Shown one piece after another: positions 39,193 through 47,617 of a DNA stretch of 64,000 bases; the stretch's first letter is position 1; each line of letters starts with the position of its first letter. The DNA is from Ralstonia wenshanensis (GTDB lineage: Bacteria > Pseudomonadota > Gammaproteobacteria > Burkholderiales > Burkholderiaceae). The notes under the pieces are model-generated. The model worked only from the letters and a program-made list of their open reading frames with translations, was not told where the DNA came from and ran no database searches. The position numbers and the translations under genes were made by a program. The stretch covers positions 868,001 through 932,000 of the forward strand of contig NZ_CP076413.1 in the NCBI RefSeq assembly GCF_021173085.1, given 5' to 3'.

Positions 39193-39806
39193 GCTTCGTC
39201 GTCTTCAGCTTCGGGTAGATCGGCGTCGTCTTCATCGCGGTCGTTGCCCGACAGGGCCTGCTTGACCATCTGGAACAGTTCGCGCGACGACTTGGGCGGC
39301 TTGGCCAACTGCGCCTCCTTGCGTGCATTGCGTACCAGCGTACGCAGCGCCTGCACGTCGGAATCCGGGTGCGCTGCAATGAACTCGGTGATGGCGTCGT
39401 CGCTGGCGATCAGGCGGTCGCGCCAACGCTCGATGGCATGTAGGCGCGCAGTTTCTGCCTTGGAGGCGCCTACGAAGGTGGCCAGGACGCGGCGGATGGC
39501 CTCCACTTCCTCGTCGGTCAGGGCGCGCATCAGCTTGCCGATGTACTGCATCTGGCGGCGCTTGCCTTCGTGGGCGGTGGTGCGTTTGGCCTCGCGCAGG
39601 GCGTCGACCAGCTTTTCGGGCAGTGGCACCTTGGCGAGTTTGTCCTTTGGCAATGCTTCCAGGGCGGTGCCCAGATCTTGCAAGGCGTTCACCTCGCGCT
39701 TGCGCTGCGATTTGCTCTTGGGCGTATCCGGATCGTCCTCGTCACCGATGTCGGTGCGCACGACGGGTTGGAGATACGTGGGGTTGTGTCGGGATGCTCG
39801 GCTCAT
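39189..39806 (-). CDS. darP: Dual-action ribosomal maturation protein DarP (YjgA, DUF615)
   Basis: 205 aa, acidic at both ends with a helical core. [68 protein letters not shown] and [25 protein letters not shown] match the YjgA family, which binds late 50S precursors. An in-frame ATG at 39815 would add three residues. Divergent from pmbA, overlapping mogA downstream. Confidence 0.92.
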   Translation of the reverse strand: MSRASRHNPTYLQPVVRTDIGDEDDPDTPKSKSQRKREVNALQDLGTALEALPKDKLAKVPLPEKLVDALREAKRTTAHEGKRRQMQYIGKLMRALTDEEVEAIRRVLATFVGASKAETARLHAIERWRDRLIASDDAITEFIAAHPDSDVQALRTLVRNARKEAQLAKPPKSSRELFQMVKQALSGNDRDEDDADLPEAEDDEA

Positions 39807-39899
39807 GGCGCGCATTGTATCTTGCTATGATGGGCACTTTCGCCAGTTCTTGCCCGCTTTTGGCAAAATCGCGGCACCCGTTTCTCCCCTCCATTGCCT

Positions 39900-41273
39900 A
39901 TGTCTCAAACGCTCGATTCCAAGACTGCCCCTGTGTTTGCCTACCGCCGCGAACAGCTCGAGGAGATGGCCACCGATGTGCTGCGCATTGCACGCGAACT
40001 CGGTGCTTCCGATGCCGCAACGGAAATCTCCGAAGGCCAGGGCCTGTCGGTCACGGTGCGCAAGGGCGAGATCGAGACCATCGAGCAGAACCGCGACAAG
40101 ATTGTTGGCGTGACAGTTATGCTCGGCAAGAAGCGCGGCAACGCCAGCACGTCGGACTTTTCGCCGGCGGCACTGCGGTCCACCGTCGAGGCCGCCTACA
40201 ACATTGCGCGCTTCACGGCCGACGATGATTGCGCCGGCTTGGCAGAAGAAGAACTGCTGGAAAAGCACCCGCAAGACCTGCAGCTCTATCACCCGTGGAT
40301 GATCGACGCCGAAGAGGCCGTGGAGATCGCACGCGCCGCGGAAGCCGCTGCCTTTGCCGTGAGCCCGAAAATCCGCAACAGCGATGGCTCCAGCATCTCG
40401 GCACAGCATTCGCACTTCGTACTGGCCACGTCGCGCGGTTTCATGGGCGGCTACCCATATTCGCGTCACTTCATTTCGGCCGCGCCGATCGCCGGTTCGG
40501 GCGCGCATATGCAGCGCGACGATTGGTACTCGTCGAAGCGCTCGCCGGACGATCTGGCTGCGCCCGAAGCGATCGGCAAGTACGCGGCGGAACGTGCGTT
40601 GGCGCGTTTGTCCGCGCGCCGGCTGACGACGCGCAAGTGCCCCGTGTTGTTCGAGGCGCCGCTCGCCGCGGGTTTGCTGGGTGCGTTCGTGCAGGCGGTA
40701 TCGGGCGGCGCGTTGTATCGCAAGTCGACGTTCCTGCTCGATACGCTGGGCAAGGAAGTTTTCGCGCCGCACGTGCAGATCACGGAAGACCCGCACGTCC
40801 TCAACGGCATGGGCAGCGCGCCGTTCGACGAGGAAGGCGTGCGCACGCAGCGCCGCGATGTCGTAAAGAACGGCGTGGTGGAGGGCTACTTCCTGTCGAC
40901 GTATTCCGCGCGCAAGCTCGGCATGCAAACCACAGGCAATGCCGGCGGCTCGCACAACCTGACGCTGTTCTCAGACAAGACCACGCCAGAAGACGACTTT
41001 GCCGGCATGCTGCGCCGCATGGGTACGGGCCTGCTGGTGACCGAACTGATGGGCCAGGGCGTGAACTACGTAACCGGGGACTACTCGCGCGGCGCATCGG
41101 GCTACTGGGTCGAGAACGGCGTGATCCAGTATCCGGTGGAAGAGATCACGATCGCCGGTAATCTGGGCGAGATGTTCCGCCAGATCGTCGCCATCGGTGC
41201 CGACGCGCTGGTGCGCGGTACGAAGGAAACCGGCTCCATTCTGATCGAACAGATGACGATTGCCGGGGAATAA
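39900..41273 (+). CDS. pmbA: Metalloprotease PmbA (TldE)
   Basis: 457 aa, the non-catalytic partner of TldD; together they degrade unfolded short peptides and mature microcin-type peptides. GQGLSVTVRKGEIETIEQNRDK, GKKRGNASTSDFSPAAL, LFEAPLAAGLLGAF and GSHNLTLFSDKTTPEDD are typical, with GQGVNYVTGDYSRGASGYWVENG near the C-terminus. No HExxH motif, as expected for TldE rather than TldD. ATG 39900 is preferred. Divergent from darP. Confidence 0.94.
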   Translation: MSQTLDSKTAPVFAYRREQLEEMATDVLRIARELGASDAATEISEGQGLSVTVRKGEIETIEQNRDKIVGVTVMLGKKRGNASTSDFSPAALRSTVEAAYNIARFTADDDCAGLAEEELLEKHPQDLQLYHPWMIDAEEAVEIARAAEAAAFAVSPKIRNSDGSSISAQHSHFVLATSRGFMGGYPYSRHFISAAPIAGSGAHMQRDDWYSSKRSPDDLAAPEAIGKYAAERALARLSARRLTTRKCPVLFEAPLAAGLLGAFVQAVSGGALYRKSTFLLDTLGKEVFAPHVQITEDPHVLNGMGSAPFDEEGVRTQRRDVVKNGVVEGYFLSTYSARKLGMQTTGNAGGSHNLTLFSDKTTPEDDFAGMLRRMGTGLLVTELMGQGVNYVTGDYSRGASGYWVENGVIQYPVEEITIAGNLGEMFRQIVAIGADALVRGTKETGSILIEQMTIAGE

Positions 41274-41292
41274 ATTGCCGTAGCCAAAATGA

Positions 41293-41324
41293 AAAACGCG
41301 CTCGAAACTGAGCGCGTTTTTTTT
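41293..41324. terminator. Bidirectional terminator between pmbA and folA
   Basis: AAAACGCGCT (41293-41302) pairs with AGCGCGTTTT (41311-41320) and has T- and A-runs on either side; shared by the convergent genes. Confidence 0.9.
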
Positions 41325-41335
41325 GCCTGCTGTGG

Positions 41336-41839
41336 TTACTGCTCGTTCGATGGCTGACGTTCGTATGTAACGAACGCGTAGTCGAAATCGTTGGGCGCGG
41401 CCGCGTGGTGCGTCTCGCGAGCAACCTCGTGCCAGAGCTTTGGGTCCGGCGCGGGAAAGTGTGCATCGCCTTCGAAATCGGCGTCGATCTCCGTGACGAT
41501 CAAGCGGTCTGCGCTCGGGAGGGCATCCGCATACAGTTGCGCGCCACCGATCAGGAAGATCTGCTCGGCGCCCACGCACAAGCGCTGGGCGTCTTCCATC
41601 GAATAGGCGATCTCACAGCCCGGCAGCTCAAGCTTGGCATTGCGCGTGACGACAATGTTGCGCCGGCCCGGCAGCGGACGGCCGATCGAATCGTACGTCT
41701 TGCGGCCCATCACGATGGGCGCACCCATGGTCGTGCGCTTGAAGTGCGCGAGATCTTCCGGCAGGCGCCAGGGCAGGGTGTTGTTGCGTCCAATCACGCC
41801 ATTGCGGGCGCGGGCGACGATGAGCGTCAGGATGGTCAT
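41336..41839 (-). CDS. folA: Dihydrofolate reductase
   Basis: 167 aa. [29 protein letters not shown] carries the N-terminal substrate loop, then [24 protein letters not shown] (NADPH binding) and [14 protein letters not shown]. Reduces dihydrofolate for thymidylate and purine synthesis. Follows thyA by four bases; an operon of the two is common and biochemically sensible because ThyA yields dihydrofolate. Confidence 0.96.
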   Translation of the reverse strand: MTILTLIVARARNGVIGRNNTLPWRLPEDLAHFKRTTMGAPIVMGRKTYDSIGRPLPGRRNIVVTRNAKLELPGCEIAYSMEDAQRLCVGAEQIFLIGGAQLYADALPSADRLIVTEIDADFEGDAHFPAPDPKLWHEVARETHHAAAPNDFDYAFVTYERQPSNEQ

Positions 41840-41843
41840 ACGG

Positions 41844-42638
41844 TTACACGGCCACCGGTGCTTTGATCGCAGGGTGGCTCTGGTACCCGACAATCTCAAA
41901 GTCTTCGTACTGATAATCGAAGATGCTGTCGGGCTTGCGCTTGATGACCAGTTTCGGCAACGGCAGCGGTTCGCGTGCGAGTTGCGTCTCCACCTGTTCA
42001 AAGTGGTTGTTGTAGAGGTGGCAGTCGCCGCCGGTCCAGACGAAATCGCCCACATCGAGGCCGGTCTGTTGCGCAACCATGTGCACGAGCAGCGCGTAGC
42101 TCGCAATGTTGAACGGCACGCCGAGGAAGATGTCGGCGCTGCGCTGGTAGAGCTGGCATGACAGCTTGCCGTCGGCCACATAGAACTGGAAGAACGCGTG
42201 GCAGGGGGGCAGCTTCATGCGCGGGATGTCCGCCACGTTCCAGGCCGAGACGATCAGCCGGCGCGAATCGGGGTTGCGCTTGATCTGTGCGATCAGCTCG
42301 GCGATCTGGTCAATGTGTTCGCCGTTAGGCGTCGGCCACGAACGCCATTGGGAGCCGTAGACGGGGCCCAGTTCGCCGTCGGCGTCGGCCCATTCGTCCC
42401 AGATCGTCACGCCGTTGTCTTGCAGCCACCGCACGTTAGTCGAGCCTTGGAGGAACCACAGCAGCTCATAGACGATGGATTTGATGTGGACCTTCTTGGT
42501 GGTCACCAGCGGAAAGCCGTCCTGCAGGTTGAAGCGCATCTGGTGGCCGAACACCGAGCGCGTGCCGGTGCCGGTGCGATCGGCTTTGTCGGTGCCATGT
42601 TCGTAGACATGGCGCATCAGGTCGAGATAAGGCTTCAT
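41844..42638 (-). CDS. thyA: Thymidylate synthase
   Basis: 264 aa, the same length as E. coli ThyA. Catalytic cysteine C146 in [24 protein letters not shown] and [12 protein letters not shown] at the N-terminal side and [29 protein letters not shown] near the folate site are all conserved. Converts dUMP to dTMP. First gene of the thyA-folA pair. Confidence 0.98.
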   Translation of the reverse strand: MKPYLDLMRHVYEHGTDKADRTGTGTRSVFGHQMRFNLQDGFPLVTTKKVHIKSIVYELLWFLQGSTNVRWLQDNGVTIWDEWADADGELGPVYGSQWRSWPTPNGEHIDQIAELIAQIKRNPDSRRLIVSAWNVADIPRMKLPPCHAFFQFYVADGKLSCQLYQRSADIFLGVPFNIASYALLVHMVAQQTGLDVGDFVWTGGDCHLYNNHFEQVETQLAREPLPLPKLVIKRKPDSIFDYQYEDFEIVGYQSHPAIKAPVAV

Positions 42639-42854
42639 GCGAGCGCGGGCGAAGAGGCGGGGCGTCGGGAAATCGAGTGAGCCGCATTGTAACGTGAGCG
42701 GCCCGGCGTCGACTGTACCGGCAGTGTCCGGAAACTGGCCCGTTCAGATGACCAGAACGGCTGGACCGGCAAAACGCAGGATTGTCGATGTTGTAAGGGG
42801 CGGCGGGGCTGGCAGGATGGCGCTATCGTTTCAACTGTCTGACGGAGAAAGATC

Positions 42855-43856
42855 ATGTCGACCATTGTTACCTCCGCATCGCTGGACCGTGCCAATGAAC
42901 TGCGCCATCTGCGCGCAGCGGCCAGCGTCGTCCATGCGGCGATTGCGCCGACCCCGCAATACTGCTGGCCGTTGCTCTCGCAAGCCATGGGTACCGAGGT
43001 GTGGGTGAAGCATGAGAACCACACCGAAGTGGGCGCGTTCAAGCTTCGGGGCGGACTGACTTACCTGCATGCCTTGCGCCAGCGCGAGCCCCAGGTGCGC
43101 GGTGTGATCGCCGCCACGCGTGGCAATCATGGCCAGTCGATTGCATTGGCAGCGCGCCGCAACGGTATCGCCGTCACCATCGTCGTGCCACATGGCAATA
43201 GCGTGGAGAAAAATGCCGCCATGCGTGCACTTGGCGCAGAGCTTATTGAAGCGGGCGATGACTTCCAGGCAAGCCGCGAGTTCGCCGATCAACTGGCCGG
43301 TGAACGTAGCTTGCACTTTGTGCCCTCGTATCACGACGATCTGGTCGTCGGGGTGGCGAGCTACTGGCTGGAGTTTCTGGAGGCCACGCCTTTGGATGTG
43401 GTCTATGTGCCCATCGGCATGGGTTCCGGGATTTGCGCGGCGGTGCGGGCGCGCGATGCGTTGGGACTGTCGACACGCATTGTCGGCGTGGTGTCGGCCC
43501 ATGCCCGATGCTACGAGCAGTCGTTCGCAAGCGGTGCCGTGGTGTCGGCGCCGGTGTCGACGCTGCTGGCCGACGGGCTTGCGTGTCGCACGCCGGATGC
43601 CAAGGCACTTGAGGTGATCCGCGCCGGCGTCGACGAGATCATTGCGGTGACGGATGACGAGGTGGCGGAGGCCATTCGTCTGTATTTCTCCACGACGCAC
43701 AACGTGGCCGAGGGCGCTGCCGCTGCGGCCCTGGCGGGGGCGTGGCAGCAGCGCGAGCAGATTTCCGGCCAGCGCGTCGGCCTGCCGCTGACCGGCGGCA
43801 ACATCGATCGCGCCAAGCTGGCGCGCGTGCTCGCCGGCGAGCCGATCCTGGCTTAG
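42855..43856 (+). CDS. PLP-dependent threonine/serine dehydratase-like enzyme
   Basis: 333 aa fold-type II PLP enzyme. Lysine K63 in EVGAFKLRGGLTYL is the PLP Schiff-base residue; RGNHGQSIALAARRNGI binds phosphate, and GSGICAAVRA is the glycine loop. No ACT domain, so it resembles the catabolic dehydratases or a relative acting on hydroxy- or amino-acids; the precise substrate is not visible. Its stop overlaps that of the convergent TerC gene by four bases. Confidence 0.82.
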   Translation: MSTIVTSASLDRANELRHLRAAASVVHAAIAPTPQYCWPLLSQAMGTEVWVKHENHTEVGAFKLRGGLTYLHALRQREPQVRGVIAATRGNHGQSIALAARRNGIAVTIVVPHGNSVEKNAAMRALGAELIEAGDDFQASREFADQLAGERSLHFVPSYHDDLVVGVASYWLEFLEATPLDVVYVPIGMGSGICAAVRARDALGLSTRIVGVVSAHARCYEQSFASGAVVSAPVSTLLADGLACRTPDAKALEVIRAGVDEIIAVTDDEVAEAIRLYFSTTHNVAEGAAAAALAGAWQQREQISGQRVGLPLTGGNIDRAKLARVLAGEPILA

Positions 43857-44545
43857 GCGGGTTGCTGGCGGCGACGTTGCACCAGCCAACCGCCGCCCAG
43901 CACGACCACGAACACCACCACATACACTGCCCACTTGAGCGGCGGCTGTGCGGCAAAGAACGCCTTGAGAACCGGTTCGGCCACGATCATGTGGGCGGCC
44001 GTATAAGCCAGCACCGCGGCGCCGCCGTAGATGATGATCGGGAAGCGTTCGATCAGGCGCAGTACCACGCCGCTGCCCCACACGACGACCGGCACGCTGA
44101 TCAGCAGGCCCAGCACCACCAGAAGGAAGCTGCCGTGCGATGCGCCGGCAATGGCGAGAACGTTGTCGATGCCCATCACCGCATCGGCGATGATGATGGT
44201 TTTCATGGCGCCCATCAGCGTGGTGCTGCCCGCGCCGTGTTCATCGCCGCCCTGGCCGTCGTCAGCCAGAAGCTTCCATGCGATCCACACCAGCGCCAGG
44301 CCGCCCACCAGCATCAGGCCCGGAATCTTCAGCAGCCACACCACCGCCAGCGTCATTAGCGCACGTACGACGATGGCGCCCGCGGCGCCCCACATGATCG
44401 CTTTCTTCTGTAGCTCGGGCGGCAGGTTGCGCGCAGCCAGCGCGATGAGGATGGCGTTATCGCCCGCAAGCACGAGGTCGATCACGATGATCGACGCCAG
44501 CGCGGCAGCAAACTGCATGGTGAAAATGTCAGACAACCATTCCAT
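43853..44545 (-). CDS. TerC-family integral membrane protein (YjbE type)
   Basis: 230 aa with about seven transmembrane helices. The TerC signatures VIDLVLAGDNAILIALAARNLP and IIIADAVMGIDNVLAIAGA carry paired acidic residues (GDN, DNV) inside membrane helices, thought to bind metal. The gene is preceded by a manganese riboswitch, which fits the role of this family in manganese export or in metallating exported enzymes. Confidence 0.9.
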   Translation of the reverse strand: MEWLSDIFTMQFAAALASIIVIDLVLAGDNAILIALAARNLPPELQKKAIMWGAAGAIVVRALMTLAVVWLLKIPGLMLVGGLALVWIAWKLLADDGQGGDEHGAGSTTLMGAMKTIIIADAVMGIDNVLAIAGASHGSFLLVVLGLLISVPVVVWGSGVVLRLIERFPIIIYGGAAVLAYTAAHMIVAEPVLKAFFAAQPPLKWAVYVVVFVVVLGGGWLVQRRRQQPA

Positions 44546-44637
44546 GGTGGCTCCAAGTCAAACAACAATAAAAATCGGTTGACCGGACTGCATGGAGTGC
44601 AGGGGCGAGACGCTTTGCAGACCATGAAATCCGGTTG

Positions 44638-44757
44638 CAAAGGTCTTGCTCGACACGAACAGGTTGGGAACCTGCTGGTGCCGGCACGACCGGAAGCGTG
44701 GGCTTCGTCATGACGATCGTGCCTGGGGCTGAAGAACCCCCGAGCTACTCCCCTTTG
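44638..44757 (-). ncRNA. yybP-ykoY manganese riboswitch upstream of the TerC gene
   Basis: Reading the reverse strand, CAAAGGGGAGTAGC (44744-44757) opens the aptamer, TCGTCATGACG occupies the internal conserved loop, and GCAAGACCTTTGC (44637-44649) closes it; CAAAGG and CCTTTG form P1. These are the conserved elements of the Mn2+-binding yybP-ykoY class. Just downstream, TGCAAAG (44613-44619, reverse strand) can pair with CTTTGCA of the P1 3' strand, giving a mutually exclusive fold, so the expression platform probably lies at 44613-44642. Manganese should turn on the TerC gene. Confidence 0.9.
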
Positions 44758-44768
44758 AGGAAGTCCGC

Positions 44769-44774
44769 ATTATA
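44769..44774 (-). promoter_or_regulatory. -10 element for the riboswitch-TerC transcript
   Basis: Perfect TATAAT on the reverse strand, ending about 12 bases before the aptamer. No clear -35 sequence was found. Confidence 0.65.
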
Positions 44775-45061
44775 TCGCAGCAGGCCGATTGTGCGCTGCA
44801 AAAACGCAACATTGGCCTTGCAGCAAGGTGTGCGTGATTTTTTCAGCGGTGCAGGTGATTTTTACGATTGGCGCGATGCCTTGTTGTGACGGCCTCCGGC
44901 GAAAGAACGGTGGCGCTGTCACAAAGCGGCGTCTACGCTGCAATTTCATCCGCGTGCCACGGGCCTGCGGTGATGGCATGGGCGCGATGGCACATTTCTC
45001 GCTGTCGACAGCCCTCATGACCATGCAGCACCGTGCCGTTCCACCCACAACGGGAGACACC

Positions 45062-46108
45062 ATGCAGGCCACCAAGCCGTCCGCCGATGCCTATGCCCGC
45101 CGCGCGCTGGCTCGACTGATCCAGCCCCAGCCCACGGTCGACGCCGTTGGCGCAGGCCTGACTTTCTACCAGCTCTTTACGGAAGACGACGCTGCGCTGC
45201 GTGCCGAGGCCGAAGCCGGCCTACTCGCACCCGCAGCCAGCATCAGCCCGAAGTTCTTCTACGACGCCCTTGGTTCGCGCCTGTTCGAAGCGATTACCGA
45301 TCTGCCCGAGTACTACCCGACGCGCACCGAAGCCGCCATCTTCAGCCTGCACGCGGCCGAGATCGCGATGCGCGTGGGGCGCGGCGCCACGTTGATCGAC
45401 TTGGGGGCCGGCAACTGCGAAAAAGCCGCACGGCTGTTCCGCACGCTCGCGCCGTCGCGTTATGTGGCGATCGATATCTCGGCGGATTTTCTACGCGATA
45501 CGCTCCGTGGGCTTGCGCGTCAGCATCCCCAATTGCCGATGGTCGGCATCGGCGCCGATCTATGTGCGCCGCTGGTGTTGCCTGATGCCGCGGGCGATGG
45601 GCGCCGCGTGTGGTTCTATCCCGGTTCGAGCCTGGGCAACTTCACACCGGAAGAGGCGGGCGCATTTCTCTCGCGCCTGCGCGAAGCTTCCGCCCCCGGC
45701 GACAGCGTGCTGATCGGCATCGACCTCATCAAAGAGGCCGAACGCCTCGAGGCCGCTTACGACGATCCGCTCGGCGTGACGGCAGCGTTCAACCTGAACG
45801 TGCTGCGCAACCTGAATCGCCTCCTGGGCGCAAATTTCGACGTGCGGGACTGGCGCCATGTCGCGCTGTACCGCTCAGAAGCCCATCGCGTTGAGATGCA
45901 CCTAGAAGCTCGTCGCGACGTGACAGTGCGATGGGGCAAGCACGACCGCGCCTTTGCTGCCGGCGAACGCATGCACACCGAGAACTCCGTCAAATATGAC
46001 CTGCCGAGCCTGCAAGCGATGTTTGCCGATGTCGGCTTCGAAGACCTGCATGCCTGGACCGACGCCAGCAGCGACTTTGCCGTCTGCCACGCGAGCGTAG
46101 GCCGTTAG
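45062..46108 (+). CDS. egtD: L-histidine N-alpha-methyltransferase EgtD
   Basis: 348 aa SAM enzyme that trimethylates histidine to hercynine. SPKFFYDALGSRLFEAITDLPEYYPTRTE is the N-terminal signature, LIDLGAGNCEKAARLF the SAM loop, FYPGSSLGNF and DLIKEAERLEAAYDD the central region, and HTENSVKYDLPSL holds the TENS segment that contacts histidine. ATG 45062 has a GGGAG site five bases before it; in-frame upstream ATGs (45017, 45023) lack one. Followed by the EgtB-like gene, and divergent from the riboswitch-TerC unit. Confidence 0.93.
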   Translation: MQATKPSADAYARRALARLIQPQPTVDAVGAGLTFYQLFTEDDAALRAEAEAGLLAPAASISPKFFYDALGSRLFEAITDLPEYYPTRTEAAIFSLHAAEIAMRVGRGATLIDLGAGNCEKAARLFRTLAPSRYVAIDISADFLRDTLRGLARQHPQLPMVGIGADLCAPLVLPDAAGDGRRVWFYPGSSLGNFTPEEAGAFLSRLREASAPGDSVLIGIDLIKEAERLEAAYDDPLGVTAAFNLNVLRNLNRLLGANFDVRDWRHVALYRSEAHRVEMHLEARRDVTVRWGKHDRAFAAGERMHTENSVKYDLPSLQAMFADVGFEDLHAWTDASSDFAVCHASVGR

Positions 46109-46175
46109 GACGGGCGGCAGAACACCCGGCAGGCCGGTGCGATAATGGATCGATTCCCGCCCGAGGTGTGCCGCG

Positions 46176-47474
46176 ATGGCTGAATTCTTCATGCTCCCCG
46201 ATCCGACCTTCATCGGATCGCTTCCCGACTGGACCGACGGCCGTCGCCTGCCGCGCCAGGGCATCGCGCACAGCCTCGTTGACGCACGCAATCGCACGCT
46301 CGCGTTGTTGTCGGCGTTTGGCGATACGCAGCGCGGCTGGCAAATTGAACGCGTGGAGCATCACGCGCCGCCCCTCTGGACGCTGGGCCAGTTGGCCTGG
46401 TTTGCCGAGTTCTGGTGCCTGCGCGAGCCGCGTCGCAACGGCAGCGACACCATCGAAGACGGCGCCGGCACGGAGTGGGATCTGGCGCACTGGCAAGCCA
46501 CGCTGCCCGCCGCGCTTGACGGTGCCGACTCGTTCTTCGACATGGACCGCATGCCGCCAGAGGCATGCTGGGACCTGACGCTGCCCGGCATTGCCGCGAT
46601 CAAGCACTACGCGCATGGCGTGCTCGACCGCGTGCTCCGTAAGCTCGCCACGCTTGGCACCGACGACGATGCGGCGCTGGAGCCGTTTCGCTGGGCGGTA
46701 TTCCACGAAGATCTGCGCGCCGAACATCTGCACGGCCTGCTGCAGGTACTGGGCCTGCAACCCGCTGGACAGCCTCCGCTGGCCGCCGTGGCCGTGCCGG
46801 CTGCCCAGACATTGGCGTTGTCCGGCGGCCGCTTCCAGATGGGCTGGCCGGACGCCGATGGCTTCTTCTTTGACAACGAGTGTCCGCCGTACCGCACCTA
46901 TGTGCCCGCGTTTGAGATCGATGCGCAGCCGGTCACGAATGGCCAATACCTGGAGTTCATCGAAGACCGCGGCTACGACCATCCGCAGTGGTGGTCGCCG
47001 GCCGGCATGGAGTGGCTGATGATGCAGGAGCGTTCGGCGCCGCTGGGTTGGCAGCGCGATCCCGCCACGCGCACCTGGCAGGCACTGCGCTACGGCCAGG
47101 CGCGTACGATCAACCGGGATGAAGCCGTGCGTCATGTGAGCCTGTACGAAGCCCAGGCTTGGTGCCGCTGGGCCGGCCGTCGCCTACCGACCGAAGACGA
47201 ATGGGAGATGGCCGCAGTGCAGGGCCGGGCCGGCTTTCATTGGGGGCAGGTGTGGGAGTGGACGTCGTCGCCGTTCGAGCCGTATCCGGATTTTGTGCCG
47301 GGCATGCCGCGAGGCCGTGTGGCGAGCCTCTCGGCGCCGCACTTCGTGACGATGCAGGCGGTGAGGGGCGCCGCTGCACATACGCCGCAACGCACCCGTC
47401 ACCCGCGTTTCCGGGGCTTCCTGCTGCCGGAGCGCGACGACATCTTTGTCGGCTTCCGAACCTGTGCGCTTTGA
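46176..47474 (+). CDS. EgtB/SenA-like protein with altered iron-ligand residues
   Basis: 432 aa: N-terminal DinB-like bundle plus C-terminal FGE/SUMF1-type lectin fold (GGRFQMGWPDADGFFFDNECPPY, RRLPTEDEWEMAA, VWEWTSSPFEPYPDFVPG, ERDDIFVGFRTCAL). It is the expected partner of EgtD, where EgtB or SenA join sulfur or selenium to hercynine. But the three-histidine iron site looks broken: where relatives have LGH the sequence reads LGQ (Q72), and the H-x3-H-x-E motif reads HEDLRAE, with R181 replacing the second His (H177 and E183 remain). The C-terminal RGGS-type motif is also altered (RGAAA, 397-401). Sulfoxide synthase activity should not be assumed. Confidence 0.8.
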   Translation: MAEFFMLPDPTFIGSLPDWTDGRRLPRQGIAHSLVDARNRTLALLSAFGDTQRGWQIERVEHHAPPLWTLGQLAWFAEFWCLREPRRNGSDTIEDGAGTEWDLAHWQATLPAALDGADSFFDMDRMPPEACWDLTLPGIAAIKHYAHGVLDRVLRKLATLGTDDDAALEPFRWAVFHEDLRAEHLHGLLQVLGLQPAGQPPLAAVAVPAAQTLALSGGRFQMGWPDADGFFFDNECPPYRTYVPAFEIDAQPVTNGQYLEFIEDRGYDHPQWWSPAGMEWLMMQERSAPLGWQRDPATRTWQALRYGQARTINRDEAVRHVSLYEAQAWCRWAGRRLPTEDEWEMAAVQGRAGFHWGQVWEWTSSPFEPYPDFVPGMPRGRVASLSAPHFVTMQAVRGAAAHTPQRTRHPRFRGFLLPERDDIFVGFRTCAL

Positions 47475-47538
47475 CGGAAGCCGGTCGGGACAGGACCGGC
47501 AAGTCGAGCCGCGATTGACCGGCGTTGCCCAAGAAGCA

Positions 47539-47571
47539 AAAAACCCCACGCTGTTAGACGTGGGGTTTTTT
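47539..47571. terminator. Bidirectional terminator between the EgtB-like gene and the helicase
   Basis: AAAAACCCCACG (47539-47550) and CGTGGGGTTTTT (47559-47570) with an 8-base loop; serves both converging genes. Confidence 0.92.
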
Positions 47572-47617
47572 GTTGGCTGTCTGCTAAGGCCATCCGGAAA
47601 AGATGGCCCCTCATCGG

